NCBI GenBank assembly: GCA_964416175.1 | Contig: CAYQDF010000047.1 | Span: 1-22,628 of the forward strand | Length of the DNA stretch: 22,628 nt | Source of the DNA: CAYQDF01 sp964416175 | Lineage (GTDB): Bacteria > Chloroflexota > Anaerolineae > Anaerolineales > UBA4823 | Reading direction: 5' to 3' | Part shown: positions 22,285 to 22,628 of the stretch, piece after piece | Layout: every line of letters begins with the position of its first letter | Numbering within the stretch: the stretch's first letter is position 1 | Notes under the pieces: model-generated | The model's database searches: none | What the model saw: only the letters and a program-made list of their open reading frames with translations | What the model was told of the DNA's origin: nothing | Made by a program: the position numbers and the translations under genes

Positions 22285-22628
22285 ATGTGGATGAAAAGCA
22301 GACGGTTGTCCAGGCGTGAGTTCCTGAAATTAGGTGCTGCTTCCCTCGGTGTGCTGACCCTACGACCCTGGGGTGCTCGGTTATTCCAGCTGCAGGATTT
22401 TCCCCAAGGGGTTCGACTGGGCCGTGTCGGATGGTACTCGCTGGAGATCAAAGAACGGCCAGATCATGACAGCAAAACAGTTGGAGTATTATACGAAGAT
22501 GCGGTTGTTCCTTGGTTAAGAGAAACGGTTGGCTACCGTCCTTTCCGCAACAACCAGCGCTATGTGGAAATCCCGAATGGTTATGTCTGGTCGGGCGATC
22601 TCATACCGGTCAGAAACCAACCCAATAT
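22285..22628 (+). CDS. N-terminal part of a Tat-exported protein, probably an L,D-transpeptidase (YkuD type)
   Basis: The gene is cut by the right edge; 114 complete codons are visible. It opens with a twin-arginine signal: SRRLSRREFLKLGAASLGVL, with R-R-x-F-L-K as the Tat core, then a hydrophobic stretch and LRPWGARL. The mature part (VGWYSLEIKERPDHDSKTVGVLYEDAVVPWLRE, then NNQRYVEIPNGYVWSGDLIPVRNQP) looks like a small SH3-like wall-binding domain. That domain often precedes a YkuD catalytic domain in Chloroflexota, but the catalytic Cys/His region lies outside the window, so this identity is inference. ATG 22285 or ATG 22291 could be the start, and neither has a strong ribosome-binding site. 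Confidence 0.65.
   Translation, partial: MWMKSRRLSRREFLKLGAASLGVLTLRPWGARLFQLQDFPQGVRLGRVGWYSLEIKERPDHDSKTVGVLYEDAVVPWLRETVGYRPFRNNQRYVEIPNGYVWSGDLIPVRNQPN

Noticed and set aside
1..22628. CRISPR arrays, insertion sequences, integrase or prophage genes
   Set aside because: No regularly spaced repeats, transposase motifs or attachment-like duplications were seen, and gene content and packing look chromosomal throughout.

Overview
The window looks like a chromosomal segment of a Chloroflexota bacterium, most likely Anaerolineae-like. I infer this from the gene families: runs of GT-C membrane glycosyltransferases, a Tad pilus cluster with a REC-TadZ fusion and no secretin gene, a lipoprotein thioredoxin with a long Thr/Pro-rich linker, and a Tat-exported protein of L,D-transpeptidase type. 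No rRNA, tRNA, CRISPR array or insertion sequence was seen. Genes are tightly packed, with good Shine-Dalgarno sites at most starts and recognisable -35/-10 promoters at unit boundaries.

Region 1 (1-5156, plus) holds the end of one multi-pass membrane protein and three further GT-C type glycosyltransferases. Region 2 (5180-7017) is a soluble DegS/DegU-like two-component pair behind a clear promoter. Region 3 (7058-13334) is a Tad/Flp pilus locus: a 48-residue Flp pilin with its own promoter and terminator, then cpaB, a tadZ with an intact receiver domain, cpaF, tadB and tadC. Region 4 (13344-15293) continues on the same strand with comF, the long ribosome hibernation factor and folE. comF begins with a 21-bp near-perfect hairpin.

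Region 5 (15273-17924, minus) is read towards folE: tlpA-like thioredoxin, an Lgt-fold protein that has lost the catalytic residues of Lgt, a DUF302 protein, folB and folK. folE and folK overlap tail to tail by 21 bp, so three steps of pterin/folate synthesis sit together on opposite strands.

Region 6 (18098-18721, plus) is the most notable object. A membrane-anchored thioredoxin-like lipoprotein is interrupted by an in-frame TGA exactly where the first cysteine of a CxxC motif should be (FW-TGA-PTC). A SECIS-like stem-loop starts at the next base, and the thioredoxin fold continues in frame to a normal TAA. I read this as a selenoprotein with a U-x-x-C active site. It is divergent from the Cys-type TlpA gene.

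Region 7 (18722-22120) starts with a GC-rich, hairpin-rich intergenic stretch that may be a small RNA. It is followed by a copper-efflux operon: consensus promoter, G/C-rich CsoR-type operator, csoR, copZ, a possible 24-codon Cys/His/Asp-rich mini-ORF and copA. Region 8 (22180-end) is a promoter and the start of a Tat-exported protein cut by the window edge.
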